DNA of 64,000 nt from Oceanobacillus arenosus (GTDB lineage Bacteria; Bacillota; Bacilli; Bacillales; Amphibacillaceae): positions 62,001 to 126,000 of the forward strand of contig NZ_PIOC01000001.1 of NCBI RefSeq assembly GCF_003369575.1, in the 5' to 3' direction. A program made the translations under genes and the position numbers. Positions 46,233-55,474 of the stretch are shown here, piece by piece (the stretch's first letter is position 1; each line of letters begins with the position of its first letter). Below the pieces are notes generated by a model, which had not been told where the DNA came from, ran no database searches, and was given only the letters and a program-made list of their open reading frames with translations.

Positions 46233-48641
46233 TTATTTGGCAAGTAATTGTTTTAGCTGATTTTCCTGTTCTGCTTTAATTGCAACGTTGCCACCGAAAA
46301 TTGTCAAACGCTCTAACGCTTGATTTTTAATATAGGTTGACGTTATTTCTGGTATTGTTTGATGTACCAGTAATATGGCACTATTATTTTTAGCTGCAAG
46401 TACTGCACCTGTTAATGCATCCGCATAGTTTTTACCTGTTGCTACATACATATGCTTATTAGTAATCCCAAAATACTTTGCTATTTCAATATTTGTTTTG
46501 TAGCGATCCTGGCCACTTATTCTAACTGCATTCGGTAACTGCTTCATAAGCGATTCATTTACAACTAATTTTCCACCGACAACGATGGTCTGTTTAGCTT
46601 TTAGCTTGCCGATTGCAGCCTTTGTGCTTATAGGAAGCTTTTTACTTTCCGTTAATAGAATAGGCATGCCTGCTTTTGCTGCATAGGCCGCTATTGACAA
46701 AGCATCAGGGAAGTCATAACCATTCGCAATAACAACCTTATCAATACCCTCTGGTGAAACTTCTGAAGCTATTAATGCAGCAGTATCTGCTCTTGAATTT
46801 CCTGAAATTCTCCGAACATTAATCCCTTCCTTCTTCAGTTCTTCAGCAACAGCTTTTTTAACTGCGACTTCTCCACCTAAAATGATGACATTAGATGCAC
46901 GTAATCGCTTAATTTCACGCAATGTTTGCGCATATAACTGCTTGTTGCTAGGAGTTAGCAGCATAGGCGCATCTAATTTAGATGCCAATGGAACGCCAGC
47001 CAGTGCATCTGCAAAATTATCGCCTCGAGTTAAAATAACTGTATCTGCAGAATTCCAGCCATTTCTACTTACTTCAATTGCTGTATCATACCTTAAGTAA
47101 CCAGCTATCCTTGTTACCGGCTCCTTCCCAGCTGCAAGAACTGCAGTCAGCGCTGGCATTGCTTGTACTAATCCATACCCATATCCATTATTCGGATATC
47201 CTGGGTACTTTCTATCTTTTAATCGTATTGCTGTATTCTTTAAAATTTCACTCATTTGATCAATAGATAGGTCAGGCGCTGCTTGATATAATAGGGCAAC
47301 TACTCCGGCCACTGCTGGTCCTGCCATCGAAGTTCCATTCAGGCGCCCGTAACTACTATTAGGTAATGATGAGCGAATTCCAACACCAGGGGCTGTGACA
47401 TCTGGTTTTATTTCTTTATATGGTGAAGGACCCAATAAAGAAAAGGATGCTAGGTGATTATCCTGGTCTGTTGCTCCAACAGCAAATGATTCAGGATAAT
47501 TTGCGGGCACTTCAACCGATCCCGGTCCACCAGTATTATTTAATGTCGTATTTCCAGCAGCGAATACGGGGAATATTCCAGCAGCCTTCCAAGCCTTGAC
47601 TACTTCACGATACCATTCATCATGACCTTTTCCTCCTCCCCAAGAGTTATTCACGATATCTGGGGCAAGGTCAGGTCTTTCATTTCCAGCTTCATCTGTT
47701 GGCGATAATATCCATTGGGCTGCCTCCAATAAATCTGCATCAGTTGCCGAGCCATCATCGCCAAAAGCCTTTACTGCTATCCACTTAGCACCTGGCGCAA
47801 CCCCGATTTGATTAGACCCATTTGGTTCACCACCGACAATTGTCCCGGTAACATGGGTACCATGTCCATCTGGATCATATGGTACTTTGTTCTTTTCTTT
47901 CACTGCATCAAACCAACTATATTGATGATTTACTTTACCTGTTTCAGCATTGTATCCACGATACTTTTCTTTTAGTGCAGGATGCTCCCAGTCTACACCA
48001 GAGTCAATTGTAGCAACTACAACACCTGTTCCATCAAAGCCACTGCTCCATGCCTCTGGAGCACCTACACGGTCAATGTTCCACTCGATATTTTGCACAG
48101 CATTTTGCATGCTCACATTTTCATCAGTTTTTGTCGTTTCATGCAAATAACGTGTTTCATTTGCAAGAATCTTTTCAACCTCAGAATATGTACTTACTTC
48201 TTCGGCAACCTCTTTGGTAGCAGTTACTACGATTCCGTTAATAATATAGTAGGGTCTAATATTTCTAGCATTACCAGCTTTCACTTGTTCTTCTAGGTAC
48301 CCAAGTACATCCTGCTGTGATTCATTGGATGTATCTTTTAATGCAGAAATAACTGCCTCATGCTTTACTTCCTCTATTTCTTGTAAACTAGCACGAGAGC
48401 GTTCCGCACCTTCCTTGGCAATTTCAGCAACTTCCCCCGTATTCGTTTGTTCTCTTAATTTAATAATAAAGGTTAACTGTTGATCATTTGTTGAAAATTC
48501 ATTCAAAAATTGCTGTGATATTTTTTCTTGATTGTCTAATCTATGTAACGACCCATTCGCCAATACTAAACTCGGATTCAGTAAGGATTGGATTATGATT
48601 AATACTAGTATTATATTAAATAGATTGTATTTACGCTGCAT
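46233..48641 (-). CDS. subtilisin-like S8 protease (bacillopeptidase F type) with three CWB2 repeats
   Basis: 802 residues. Signal peptide (about 1-29, VLANG boundary). Propeptide-like region (35-165, with EIEEVKHEAVISALKDTS). Subtilase core (about 190-500): VVVATIDSGVDWEHPAL (Asp), DGHGTHVTGTIVGG (His), FPVFAAGNTTLNNTGG (Asn), LNGTSMAGPAVAGVV (Ser). Residues about 516-802 are three CWB2 units (RIAGYLRYDTAIEVSRNGW, RISGNSRADTAALIA, RISGQDRYKTNIEIA). Wall-bound protease. Close in layout to the 796-residue protease at 50798, so the two are probably old duplicates. Confidence 0.94.
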   Translation of the reverse strand: MQRKYNLFNIILVLIIIQSLLNPSLVLANGSLHRLDNQEKISQQFLNEFSTNDQQLTFIIKLREQTNTGEVAEIAKEGAERSRASLQEIEEVKHEAVISALKDTSNESQQDVLGYLEEQVKAGNARNIRPYYIINGIVVTATKEVAEEVSTYSEVEKILANETRYLHETTKTDENVSMQNAVQNIEWNIDRVGAPEAWSSGFDGTGVVVATIDSGVDWEHPALKEKYRGYNAETGKVNHQYSWFDAVKEKNKVPYDPDGHGTHVTGTIVGGEPNGSNQIGVAPGAKWIAVKAFGDDGSATDADLLEAAQWILSPTDEAGNERPDLAPDIVNNSWGGGKGHDEWYREVVKAWKAAGIFPVFAAGNTTLNNTGGPGSVEVPANYPESFAVGATDQDNHLASFSLLGPSPYKEIKPDVTAPGVGIRSSLPNSSYGRLNGTSMAGPAVAGVVALLYQAAPDLSIDQMSEILKNTAIRLKDRKYPGYPNNGYGYGLVQAMPALTAVLAAGKEPVTRIAGYLRYDTAIEVSRNGWNSADTVILTRGDNFADALAGVPLASKLDAPMLLTPSNKQLYAQTLREIKRLRASNVIILGGEVAVKKAVAEELKKEGINVRRISGNSRADTAALIASEVSPEGIDKVVIANGYDFPDALSIAAYAAKAGMPILLTESKKLPISTKAAIGKLKAKQTIVVGGKLVVNESLMKQLPNAVRISGQDRYKTNIEIAKYFGITNKHMYVATGKNYADALTGAVLAAKNNSAILLVHQTIPEITSTYIKNQALERLTIFGGNVAIKAEQENQLKQLLAK

Positions 48642-48749
48642 TATTTTCCTCCTATCTATAAATATTAAAAGCTAATTTAAAGCTTGTGAGCACTGCTTTC
48701 TTCAGTTATTTCCCATCAGATAGCCTCTGAGTGCTTTACTAGATTACAA

Positions 48750-49463
48750 CTATTCATGATACCTACTCATTGGGTCACTTTCCAAGAATTCAAACTGCTT
48801 AGGCACAGATTTCCAGCCAATTCCATACATGCCTATGATTTCATTCTCCACATTGTAGCTTTGACTAGCCGCTTTTATGAATGGATAGTAGGACGAATCA
48901 TAGGAGTCTTTAAGAATATCAACATTTGTCGGTGTATAATTCGGTCCTATATAATAGGCTGCATCTGTTAGAATCTCTTGTTGCACTAGATTCCTCAAAG
49001 CATTTCCAGCTGCCGCATGATCTGGATGTGGATCATAGTAACTGAAGGTCTTATGGATTGCCATCGGGTATTTCTTATTGTATTCCTTTATTACAGCTTC
49101 CACTTGTTCTTCTGTAAGCTGTCCATCTGTGTAAGCTCTCTTCGTAATATTTTCAGATTTTACACCTAAAACCGCTAATGCCTTATCAAATTCCTGATTT
49201 CTAGCAGTAACAAATGCTTCCTTTGTCATCCCTAATTGCTTCCGTATACCAGAATTAGATCCATCTGTTAATAGTACGACATGAACATCATATCCTTGTT
49301 GTAAATAGCTATAAATCGAAACACCAAATGTTAGTACTTCGTCATCCTGGTGTGGGATGTAATAAATAACTTGATTTCCATCTCCGTTAGAATATACAGT
49401 TCCAGTAAATAGTACTGGGAAAAATAGTAATAATAATAAAAGCAATATCTTCTTCATTTTCAT
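48750..49463 (-). CDS. exported PIG-L-family deacetylase
   Basis: 237 residues with an N-terminal hydrophobic signal (KKILLLLLLLFFPVLFTG). PIG-L/LmbE motifs: YIPHQDDEVLTFG (the AHPDDE zinc site, with Gln for the usual Pro), VVLLTDGSNSG, TARNQEFDKALAVLGV, and YDPHPDHAAAGNA (zinc His). Enzymes of this family remove N-acetyl groups from GlcNAc-type sugars. The start is uncertain: two ATGs 6 bases apart follow AGGGGG; the first is used here, and a further 22 codons upstream look non-coding. Divergent from the acetyltransferase-like gene, 163 bp between. Confidence 0.88.
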   Translation of the reverse strand: MKMKKILLLLLLLFFPVLFTGTVYSNGDGNQVIYYIPHQDDEVLTFGVSIYSYLQQGYDVHVVLLTDGSNSGIRKQLGMTKEAFVTARNQEFDKALAVLGVKSENITKRAYTDGQLTEEQVEAVIKEYNKKYPMAIHKTFSYYDPHPDHAAAGNALRNLVQQEILTDAAYYIGPNYTPTNVDILKDSYDSSYYPFIKAASQSYNVENEIIGMYGIGWKSVPKQFEFLESDPMSRYHE

Positions 49464-49570
49464 GTTCCCCCTGCTTCTATTATACATTTTTTTAGTATGA
49501 AAGAGAGACAAATCTAGAATTTCCTTCATTACACGATAAAAAGGAATTCTTTTATGTTAAAATTAATCCA

Positions 49571-49585
49571 TCTATGATTCATAGA
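49571..49585. promoter_or_regulatory. palindrome in divergent intergenic region
   Basis: TCTATG ATT CATAGA, 6-bp arms, between the divergent deacetylase and acetyltransferase genes. Could be an operator shared by the pair; no more can be said. Confidence 0.3.
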
Positions 49586-49626
49586 TTAATATGACGAGAA
49601 TAGTCGAATTAAGGAAAGGTAATTGT

Positions 49627-50751
49627 ATGGAAAAAAATATTAGTAGAGAACATCAGCGTAAACGAAGAATACATTCTATCGATATGACACGAGGACTAAT
49701 CGTTTTACTTTCTGTTTTTATGTTTAGCATCCCTTCAGGAGTTTTTTCTTTTGACCAGCATGCTGAATGGTATGGATTGACGCTTGTAGATTTTATTTTA
49801 CCTTGTTTCCTAACTATTTTTGGTACGAGCATGGCGATAGCATATCAAAAAGGAGTAAAACGCAAAAGATTTTTAACGCGGACAATCAAGCTAATTATCT
49901 TCGGTCTAATCTTTAATATTATCGCTGCATGGTCATTAAGTTTTTCGACTTTACGGTTTACAGGGGTATTACAAATGTTTGCCGTCCTAGGGATTGCGAC
50001 TGTTATTATTACCAAATATGTCAAAAATCCAGTCCAATTAACCTTGATTGGGATGTTGATTTTATCTATTCACGGAGCAAACTTACTTTATATTGGCAGT
50101 GCTTGTGAGGAAGGCTTACCACAGCCAGATTGTAACCCTTCTGGAGTAATTGATACTGCCATTTTTGGGGAAAACCATATTTATGCACAGGGAGAACTGG
50201 GCTACGACCCTGAGGGCATCCCATCAACCTTCGCTGCTTTGGGAAATGTTTTATTCGGATTTTCAGCTGGTAGAATGTTATTATCGAAAAAAGGAAAAGA
50301 AAATAAACTACTCATACACGGCATTGTACTAATAGTACTTGCACTGATTGTTTCATCCATTCTTCCTTTTGGGAAAAGAATATGGACACCAGCGTTTGCA
50401 TTAGTAACTGCTGGGGTTACATCAGTACTTTTGGCTATTTTCCATCTACTATTTGATAGGAACCCGATTACTTCAAGAACCAAGCCTATTAAAAGGGCTA
50501 TTCTATGGTTTATGGAGGCTTTTGGGAAAAATAGTTTCTTTATCTATTTTGGCAAGTATGTTTTATATTCCCTTCTTATTCATATTACGATTCAAAATAC
50601 AGAAGGGGTATTTTCCATTAATCATTATATCCATATGTTTACGGAGAAGATTAGTTCAGCCCCAGTCTTAATATACGCCTCCATTATATTTGGAATCTGG
50701 ACAGTCTTGGCGCTAGTTTTTCATAAGTGTAAATGGTATGTGAAGATATAA
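49627..50751 (+). CDS. HGSNAT-like / DUF5009 membrane acyltransferase
   Basis: 374 residues with about ten membrane helices. The N-terminal SIDMTRGLIVLLSVFM, then LTLVDFILPCFLTIFGTSMA, RFTGVLQMFAVLGIA and YDPEGIPSTFAALGNVLFGF match the heparan-alpha-glucosaminide N-acetyltransferase-like (DUF5009) pattern. Such enzymes carry acetyl groups across the membrane to amino sugars. The start with AAAGG six bases upstream is chosen; an ATG 36 bases earlier is weaker. Divergent from a PIG-L deacetylase gene. Confidence 0.86.
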   Translation: MEKNISREHQRKRRIHSIDMTRGLIVLLSVFMFSIPSGVFSFDQHAEWYGLTLVDFILPCFLTIFGTSMAIAYQKGVKRKRFLTRTIKLIIFGLIFNIIAAWSLSFSTLRFTGVLQMFAVLGIATVIITKYVKNPVQLTLIGMLILSIHGANLLYIGSACEEGLPQPDCNPSGVIDTAIFGENHIYAQGELGYDPEGIPSTFAALGNVLFGFSAGRMLLSKKGKENKLLIHGIVLIVLALIVSSILPFGKRIWTPAFALVTAGVTSVLLAIFHLLFDRNPITSRTKPIKRAILWFMEAFGKNSFFIYFGKYVLYSLLIHITIQNTEGVFSINHYIHMFTEKISSAPVLIYASIIFGIWTVLALVFHKCKWYVKI

Positions 50752-50791
50752 ATAATGAACCCCCTATTCATGTAGCAGGGGGTTCATTATT
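50752..50791. terminator. terminator shared by convergent genes
   Basis: ATGAACCCCCT / AGGGGGTTCAT, perfect 11-bp stem, extended by AT pairs, between the acyltransferase and subtilase stops. Confidence 0.8.
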
Positions 50792-50797
50792 GGTTTC

Positions 50798-53188
50798 TTA
50801 TTTATTTAGAATAGCTTCTAGTGCTTCTTTTACTACATCGCTAACTGCTTCTGATCCACCGAAGATTGTTAAGTCTTCTAGTGTTTTTCCTGATAGATAC
50901 GTACTAATATTCTTCGGTACGATATCACGTACTAACACTAATCCTTTACCTTCTTTTGCTGCAAGTACTCCACCTGTCAATGCATCCGCATATCTAGTAC
51001 CTGTTGCTACGTATAGAGAGTTAACATCTGCCCCAAGAGCCTCTAAAATAGCAATGTTTGTACCGTATCGATTACTTCCACTTAGGCGCTCTGCATTTGG
51101 AAGCTGTGCTTTAACATCATCAGATACTACTTGAGTACCACCGACAACTAATGTTTGTTTAACGCCAAGATCTGTTAATGCATTAGCAGTTGCATCTGGA
51201 AGATCAGAATCCTTTGTTAAAAGAATTGGAACTCCAGCTTGTGCTGCAAATGAACCGATTGTTAATGCATCAGGGAAATTATGACCATTTGCAATAACAA
51301 CTTGTTCAGATGTACCGTCTGTAAGTTCTTCTGCAATTGCTACTGCCGTATCATATCTTAAATTTCCTTTAATACGACTAACACTATAACCCGCATTTTC
51401 TAGTGACTGTTGTGCATTTTTACTAACTGCAATGTCACCACCAAGAACATAAACCTCCTCAGCGCCTAAACGCTCGATTTCAGCTAATGTTGAATCTAAC
51501 ATACGGTCACTTGGTGTTAATAAAATTGGTGTATCCCATGCATAAGCTAATGGTGCTCCCGCTAATGCATCAGAGAAATCATCACCGCGTGCTACGATAA
51601 CTTTATCTACTGAATCATCTGCCCACCCATTTTGACTAACTTCAATTGCAGTTTCATATCGATTCTTTCCAGATAAACGTTCAATTTCTTTTGCTGGATG
51701 TTCTGGTTGTTCTGGCTGTTCAGCAATTGCGTCTGCTGCAGCAAGTGCATCTACTAATCCATGACCAAATCCACTATTCGGTACCTCTGTATATGTTTCA
51801 TTTGTTAGTGGTGTTGCTGTTTCTTTTAATACATTCTTCAATTCCTCCACTGTAGCATCTGGGTTAGCTTGAAGAAGTAATGCTGCTACACCAGATACTG
51901 CAGGTGCTGCCATTGATGTACCACTTGCAGTACCATACATATCACCAGGGTATGATGAAATAATATCTACACCAGGTGCTGAAACATCTGGTTTTGTTTC
52001 CCCATATGGTGAAGGACCAATCGATGAGAATTCTGCAAGTGCATCATTCTGATCTGTTGCCCCAACTGCAAACGCTTCTGGGTAAAGCGCTGGAAGACCT
52101 ACTGTTCCTTCTTTCAATTGACCATCATTTCCCGCTGAAAATACTGGGAAAATATTAGCGTCTTGCCATACCGTAATTACATCACGGAAGTATTCCCCTA
52201 CATCTTCAGGAGAAAGTCCTGACATCCCCCATGAATTATTAACAATATCTGGTGCATTATTTGCATCCCCACCTGGTTCAAGGATCCACTGAGCTGCATC
52301 AAAAATTTCTTGGGCTGTTCCAGAGTTTGATGAGTCAAGTGCTTTTGCTGAAATAAATTTTGCTCCTGGAGCTACACCAATTTCTATTCCTTCTCCAGTT
52401 CCAACCATTGTTCCAGTAACATGAGTACCATGTCCTTGATCATCGTATGCTGCTTCTTCTCCATTTACCGCATCAAAGAAACTAGCTGAGTGATCAACTT
52501 CTCCTGTTTCTGCGTTAAACCCACGATAATTGTTTTTTAACCATGGATGGTCCCACTGAACGCCAGAATCAATACTAGCAACTACTAGTCCTTCTCCATT
52601 AAATCCTTGCTCCCATACTTCTGGAGCTTTTACACGATATACATTATAGAATTGATCTGCATTTTGAAGCTCGTTTGTTAATTGACTAACTGGTTCATCC
52701 ACTTTCACTTCAAAGTTAGGAATAATACTTGAAACTTCATCGTATGCTGCAATTTCTTCAGCTACTTCTTGTGTAGCTGTTACAACGATTGCATTCGTGA
52801 TATGGAAAGATTTAACTTCTTCAACATCGCTATTGTTATTAAGAAATGCCTTCACGTTCGCTTGTGATTGGTTAGCAGTTGCTTTTAATTCGTTAATAAC
52901 AGATTCACGTTGCGAAAGTTCCGCTTTTTTAGCTGACAAGTTTGCAATACTCGCTTCTGCCTTGGCTTGACTTGCTACTTTAGCAGTATTAGCTTTTTCT
53001 TTAAAATCTACAATAAAAGTAACTTTTTCTTCATTCTCAAACTGTTCTACTAAACTACTTGATAATTTATTTACTGCCGTTGTATTCGCTTCCGCACTAA
53101 TTGCTGCTGGTGCAAGTAATGAGAATACTATTAACAATACGGCAATAATACTAAACCTTTTTGTACGTGCCTTAGAATTTTTCCCCAT
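50798..53188 (-). CDS. subtilisin-like S8 protease with three CWB2 repeats
   Basis: 796 residues. Signal peptide about 1-33 (AISAEANT boundary). A propeptide rich in Ala/Lys/Glu coiled text (about 40-170). Catalytic core about 190-490: VVASIDSGVQWDHPW (Asp), DDQGHGTHVTGTMVGT (His), FPVFSAGNDGQL (Asn), ASGTSMAAPAVSGVA (Ser). Residues about 512-796 are three CWB2 units (RLSGKNRYETAIEVSQNGW, RIKGNLRYDTAVAIA, RLSGSNRYGTNIAIL). The ATG with GGAGG six bases before it is chosen over a TTG fifteen bases upstream. Close homologue of the 802-residue protease at 46233. Confidence 0.95.
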   Translation of the reverse strand: MGKNSKARTKRFSIIAVLLIVFSLLAPAAISAEANTTAVNKLSSSLVEQFENEEKVTFIVDFKEKANTAKVASQAKAEASIANLSAKKAELSQRESVINELKATANQSQANVKAFLNNNSDVEEVKSFHITNAIVVTATQEVAEEIAAYDEVSSIIPNFEVKVDEPVSQLTNELQNADQFYNVYRVKAPEVWEQGFNGEGLVVASIDSGVQWDHPWLKNNYRGFNAETGEVDHSASFFDAVNGEEAAYDDQGHGTHVTGTMVGTGEGIEIGVAPGAKFISAKALDSSNSGTAQEIFDAAQWILEPGGDANNAPDIVNNSWGMSGLSPEDVGEYFRDVITVWQDANIFPVFSAGNDGQLKEGTVGLPALYPEAFAVGATDQNDALAEFSSIGPSPYGETKPDVSAPGVDIISSYPGDMYGTASGTSMAAPAVSGVAALLLQANPDATVEELKNVLKETATPLTNETYTEVPNSGFGHGLVDALAAADAIAEQPEQPEHPAKEIERLSGKNRYETAIEVSQNGWADDSVDKVIVARGDDFSDALAGAPLAYAWDTPILLTPSDRMLDSTLAEIERLGAEEVYVLGGDIAVSKNAQQSLENAGYSVSRIKGNLRYDTAVAIAEELTDGTSEQVVIANGHNFPDALTIGSFAAQAGVPILLTKDSDLPDATANALTDLGVKQTLVVGGTQVVSDDVKAQLPNAERLSGSNRYGTNIAILEALGADVNSLYVATGTRYADALTGGVLAAKEGKGLVLVRDIVPKNISTYLSGKTLEDLTIFGGSEAVSDVVKEALEAILNK

Positions 53189-53227
53189 GAGATTCCTCCT
53201 CAAATTTTTGCAAACGTGACAGTTCCT

Positions 53228-53304
53228 AGAAAACTAAGGTTTAACTAAGCTTTTAGGTGACATTCTTAGTTGCACTCTGTAGTCAGAAAGTTCCCGTGCT
53301 TTCT
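53228..53304 (+). repeat. 77-bp interspersed repeat, copy C
   Basis: AGAAAACTAAGGTTTAACTA to GTGCTTTC, with the shared core GGTGACATTCTTAGTTGCACT. Opposite in orientation to copy B 600 bp away, and upstream of the 796-residue protease. Confidence 0.8.
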
Positions 53305-53902
53305 TACCTACTAAAATAAATTGCAAGTATCCCTTTAACCTATTCTTTGAATGAACCAATTCACCCCCCGTGAGTATACGCATTTCACGGTAGCAAAGAT
53401 AACTGTCCTGTTGTTATGTATCCGCTTTTTATTATATGTATATATCTATGTACCTAGCTAACTAGCATATACCTTAATTGATTTCCTTCTAAACCCTATA
53501 TTCAGCTTTTTGAAATTCTCCTGCTCTGTTAAATTGCTAATATAAAAACTTCTGAGAATCATAGTTTCATTAAAGCTAATTATAGGAGGAAATATGTCAG
53601 TTCGTTTTCATTATATTAGAGGCAATTTTCCCAGTCAATGAAATATTCAATAAATAGTAATTTCATACCAGTGGTAACAATTACTTTTAAATCACTTATT
53701 TCAAGTCTGTGCTTTTTGGACTATCCAATATTTACCAATAACTAGGTAGGATGAAAATTATTGCCTTTAGACAACTTCAGAAAAACACCCCCTATCCCAT
53801 TGAAAAAACCACAAGATTACCTTATTCATTACTATTGAAAAATAGAAGTATTTTATAAAAGGATAGCTTTTTATTGTTAAGCGGAAATCAACATTACGAT
53901 AA
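53305..53902. other. gene-free stretch between inverted repeat copies C and B
   Basis: AT-rich. The only translation signal is AGGAGG before ATG at 53594, opening a 15-codon frame (MSVRFHYIRGNFPSQ, stop 53639), which may be a remnant or leader. No other gene or strong hairpin is visible. Confidence 0.5.
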
Positions 53903-53980
53903 GAAAGTATAAAACCTAACTCACTTGCATAAGTGCAACTAAAGGTATCACCAACAGGCTTGTTGTCACCAAAGTCTTCT
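53903..53980 (-). repeat. 77-bp interspersed repeat, copy B
   Basis: On the minus strand AGAAGACTTTGGTGACAAC to TTATACTTTC, with CTTTAGTTGCACTTATG at its core. More divergent from A and C than they are from each other. A 75-codon frame across it is not taken as a gene. Confidence 0.8.
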
Positions 53981-54009
53981 AAAAAATACCACATTTCTTA
54001 CAAATTTCA

Positions 54010-54059
54010 CTCACAAAACAAGCTCCACCCACTAAAGTAGGTGGAGCTTGTTTTGTGAG
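54010..54059. terminator. strong terminator after tagO
   Basis: Perfect 20-bp stem, CTCACAAAACAAGCTCCACC and its complement, with a 10-base loop, directly before the tagO stop. It ends in AACAAAAC / GTTTTGTT, U-rich in either direction. Confidence 0.8.
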
Positions 54060-54062
54060 TTC

Positions 54063-55142
54063 TTATTTTTCCCTTGCACGTACGCCGACGATTCTACGCA
54101 TTCCATTTAATAATGGTTGCTTGCCATTTAACATGACACCTGACATCTCCGCCATTACTTGAAGGCCAATGACAACAATTCCTAAAATGATAAGCGACGT
54201 TAATAATGTACCACTATTAAAGGTAATTGCCAAAACACCGAAAAAGAAACTAAATGCATAGATGATCAATACTGATGCTCTGTGACTAAATCCCATTTTT
54301 ACTAGCTGATAATGAATATGCTTTTTATCCGCTGTAGCAAGACTTTGTCTGCTGATCGTCCTTCTAATTATTGCAAGTACGGTATCGAAAATTGGTACTG
54401 CAATTACGATAATTGGTATGATAAAACTAAATAAGGCAACATTTTTAAATAGTCCAAGCATCGAGATTACTGCGATAGAATAACCGAGGAATAATGCTCC
54501 TGTATCTCCCATAAATATCTTCGCAGGATAAAAATTATGGTAAAGAAAACCAACACAGCTCCCTATTAATATGATACATAGGTAAGCTACTACAATACGA
54601 TAGTCCATAACCGCCATTACTAGAATACTAGTTAAACCGATCGCAGACACCCCTGCTGCAAGACCATCTAACCCATCAATGAAATTAATAGCATTCGATG
54701 CACCAACAATCCAAAGTATTGTAATGAGGTAGCCAAGACCTTCTAAATAAACCGTTCCAAAGAATGGCATCGTTAGCTTCTCGATAATCAAACCGGAAGA
54801 GACAACTACAAGCGCCGCAGAAATTTGCCCTATTAGTTTATAAATTGGTTTCAAATCAAATATATCATCTAATAAACCAGTAATAATCATAATGCATGCC
54901 CCAATAATGATTGCTGTCATTTGTGGGTGCTCTGGCTGCAAAAATAAAAATCCCGGAATAGCACCAATGAAGATTGCTAATCCACCTAAGCTTGCTTTCA
55001 CACCATCATGCATTTTTCTATGATTATCCGGTTTGTCTGTTGCATTTATTTTAAAGGCTAATTTTTTAATTAATGGTGTAATAAGAAACGCTGTTAATGC
55101 TGAAATGATGAATGCAATGATAAATTCAGCTATATTGAACAT
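54063..55142 (-). CDS. tagO: undecaprenyl-phosphate GlcNAc-1-phosphate transferase (TagO/WecA)
   Basis: 359 residues with about ten membrane helices. Attaches GlcNAc-1-P to undecaprenyl phosphate, the first step of wall teichoic acid and similar glycopolymers. Motifs: DKPDNHRKMHDGVKASLGG, GLLDDIFDLKP (Asp-Asp metal site), ASNAINFIDGLDGLAAG, HNFYPAKIFMGDTGALFLG and KKHIHYQLVKMG (His-box). It would supply the lipid-linked primer used by tagD/LCP products and perhaps by the CWB2-binding polymer. Ends in a strong hairpin. Confidence 0.95.
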   Translation of the reverse strand: MFNIAEFIIAFIISALTAFLITPLIKKLAFKINATDKPDNHRKMHDGVKASLGGLAIFIGAIPGFLFLQPEHPQMTAIIIGACIMIITGLLDDIFDLKPIYKLIGQISAALVVVSSGLIIEKLTMPFFGTVYLEGLGYLITILWIVGASNAINFIDGLDGLAAGVSAIGLTSILVMAVMDYRIVVAYLCIILIGSCVGFLYHNFYPAKIFMGDTGALFLGYSIAVISMLGLFKNVALFSFIIPIIVIAVPIFDTVLAIIRRTISRQSLATADKKHIHYQLVKMGFSHRASVLIIYAFSFFFGVLAITFNSGTLLTSLIILGIVVIGLQVMAEMSGVMLNGKQPLLNGMRRIVGVRAREK

Positions 55143-55474
55143 TAGAACACCTACTTAAGATAATAGTGTTGGAGATTTAAGAAGAGTATAACATAATTCT
55201 TTAGATTTCTCACCTATCAGTCTGACTAATTTATATAGGAATTACTTTCAATTGACTACTTTAAGATGGTTCATGCTATCTGATATACTTCCCTTTTTAA
55301 ATTTGTATACTAAAATATCACTTTTATTATAATACCTAGACACTTTTATACAAGCATTCTCCAATCTCTCAAATATGGTAATATTAATAGTTGATATATA
55401 GGTTAAGATAGAAGAGAAAAAGTATCAATCACTTTTGTTATGCAACATATTATTTACGCATTTTTTTAGATTGG
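55143..55474. other. divergent intergenic region of tagO and the acyltransferase gene
   Basis: AT-rich, should hold the two divergent promoters. A TTATAAT-type -10 near 55325-55340 could serve the rightward gene, but I could not pair it with a good -35. Confidence 0.4.

Noticed and set aside
53330-53420. Possible c-di-GMP-type riboswitch text (ACGGTAGCAAAGATAACTGTC)
   Set aside because: The rest of the aptamer consensus is missing and no platform follows.
53767-53994. 75-codon leftward frame
   Set aside because: It covers repeat copy B; the shared text with the other frame (GD..SCTY) comes from the repeat, not from a gene.
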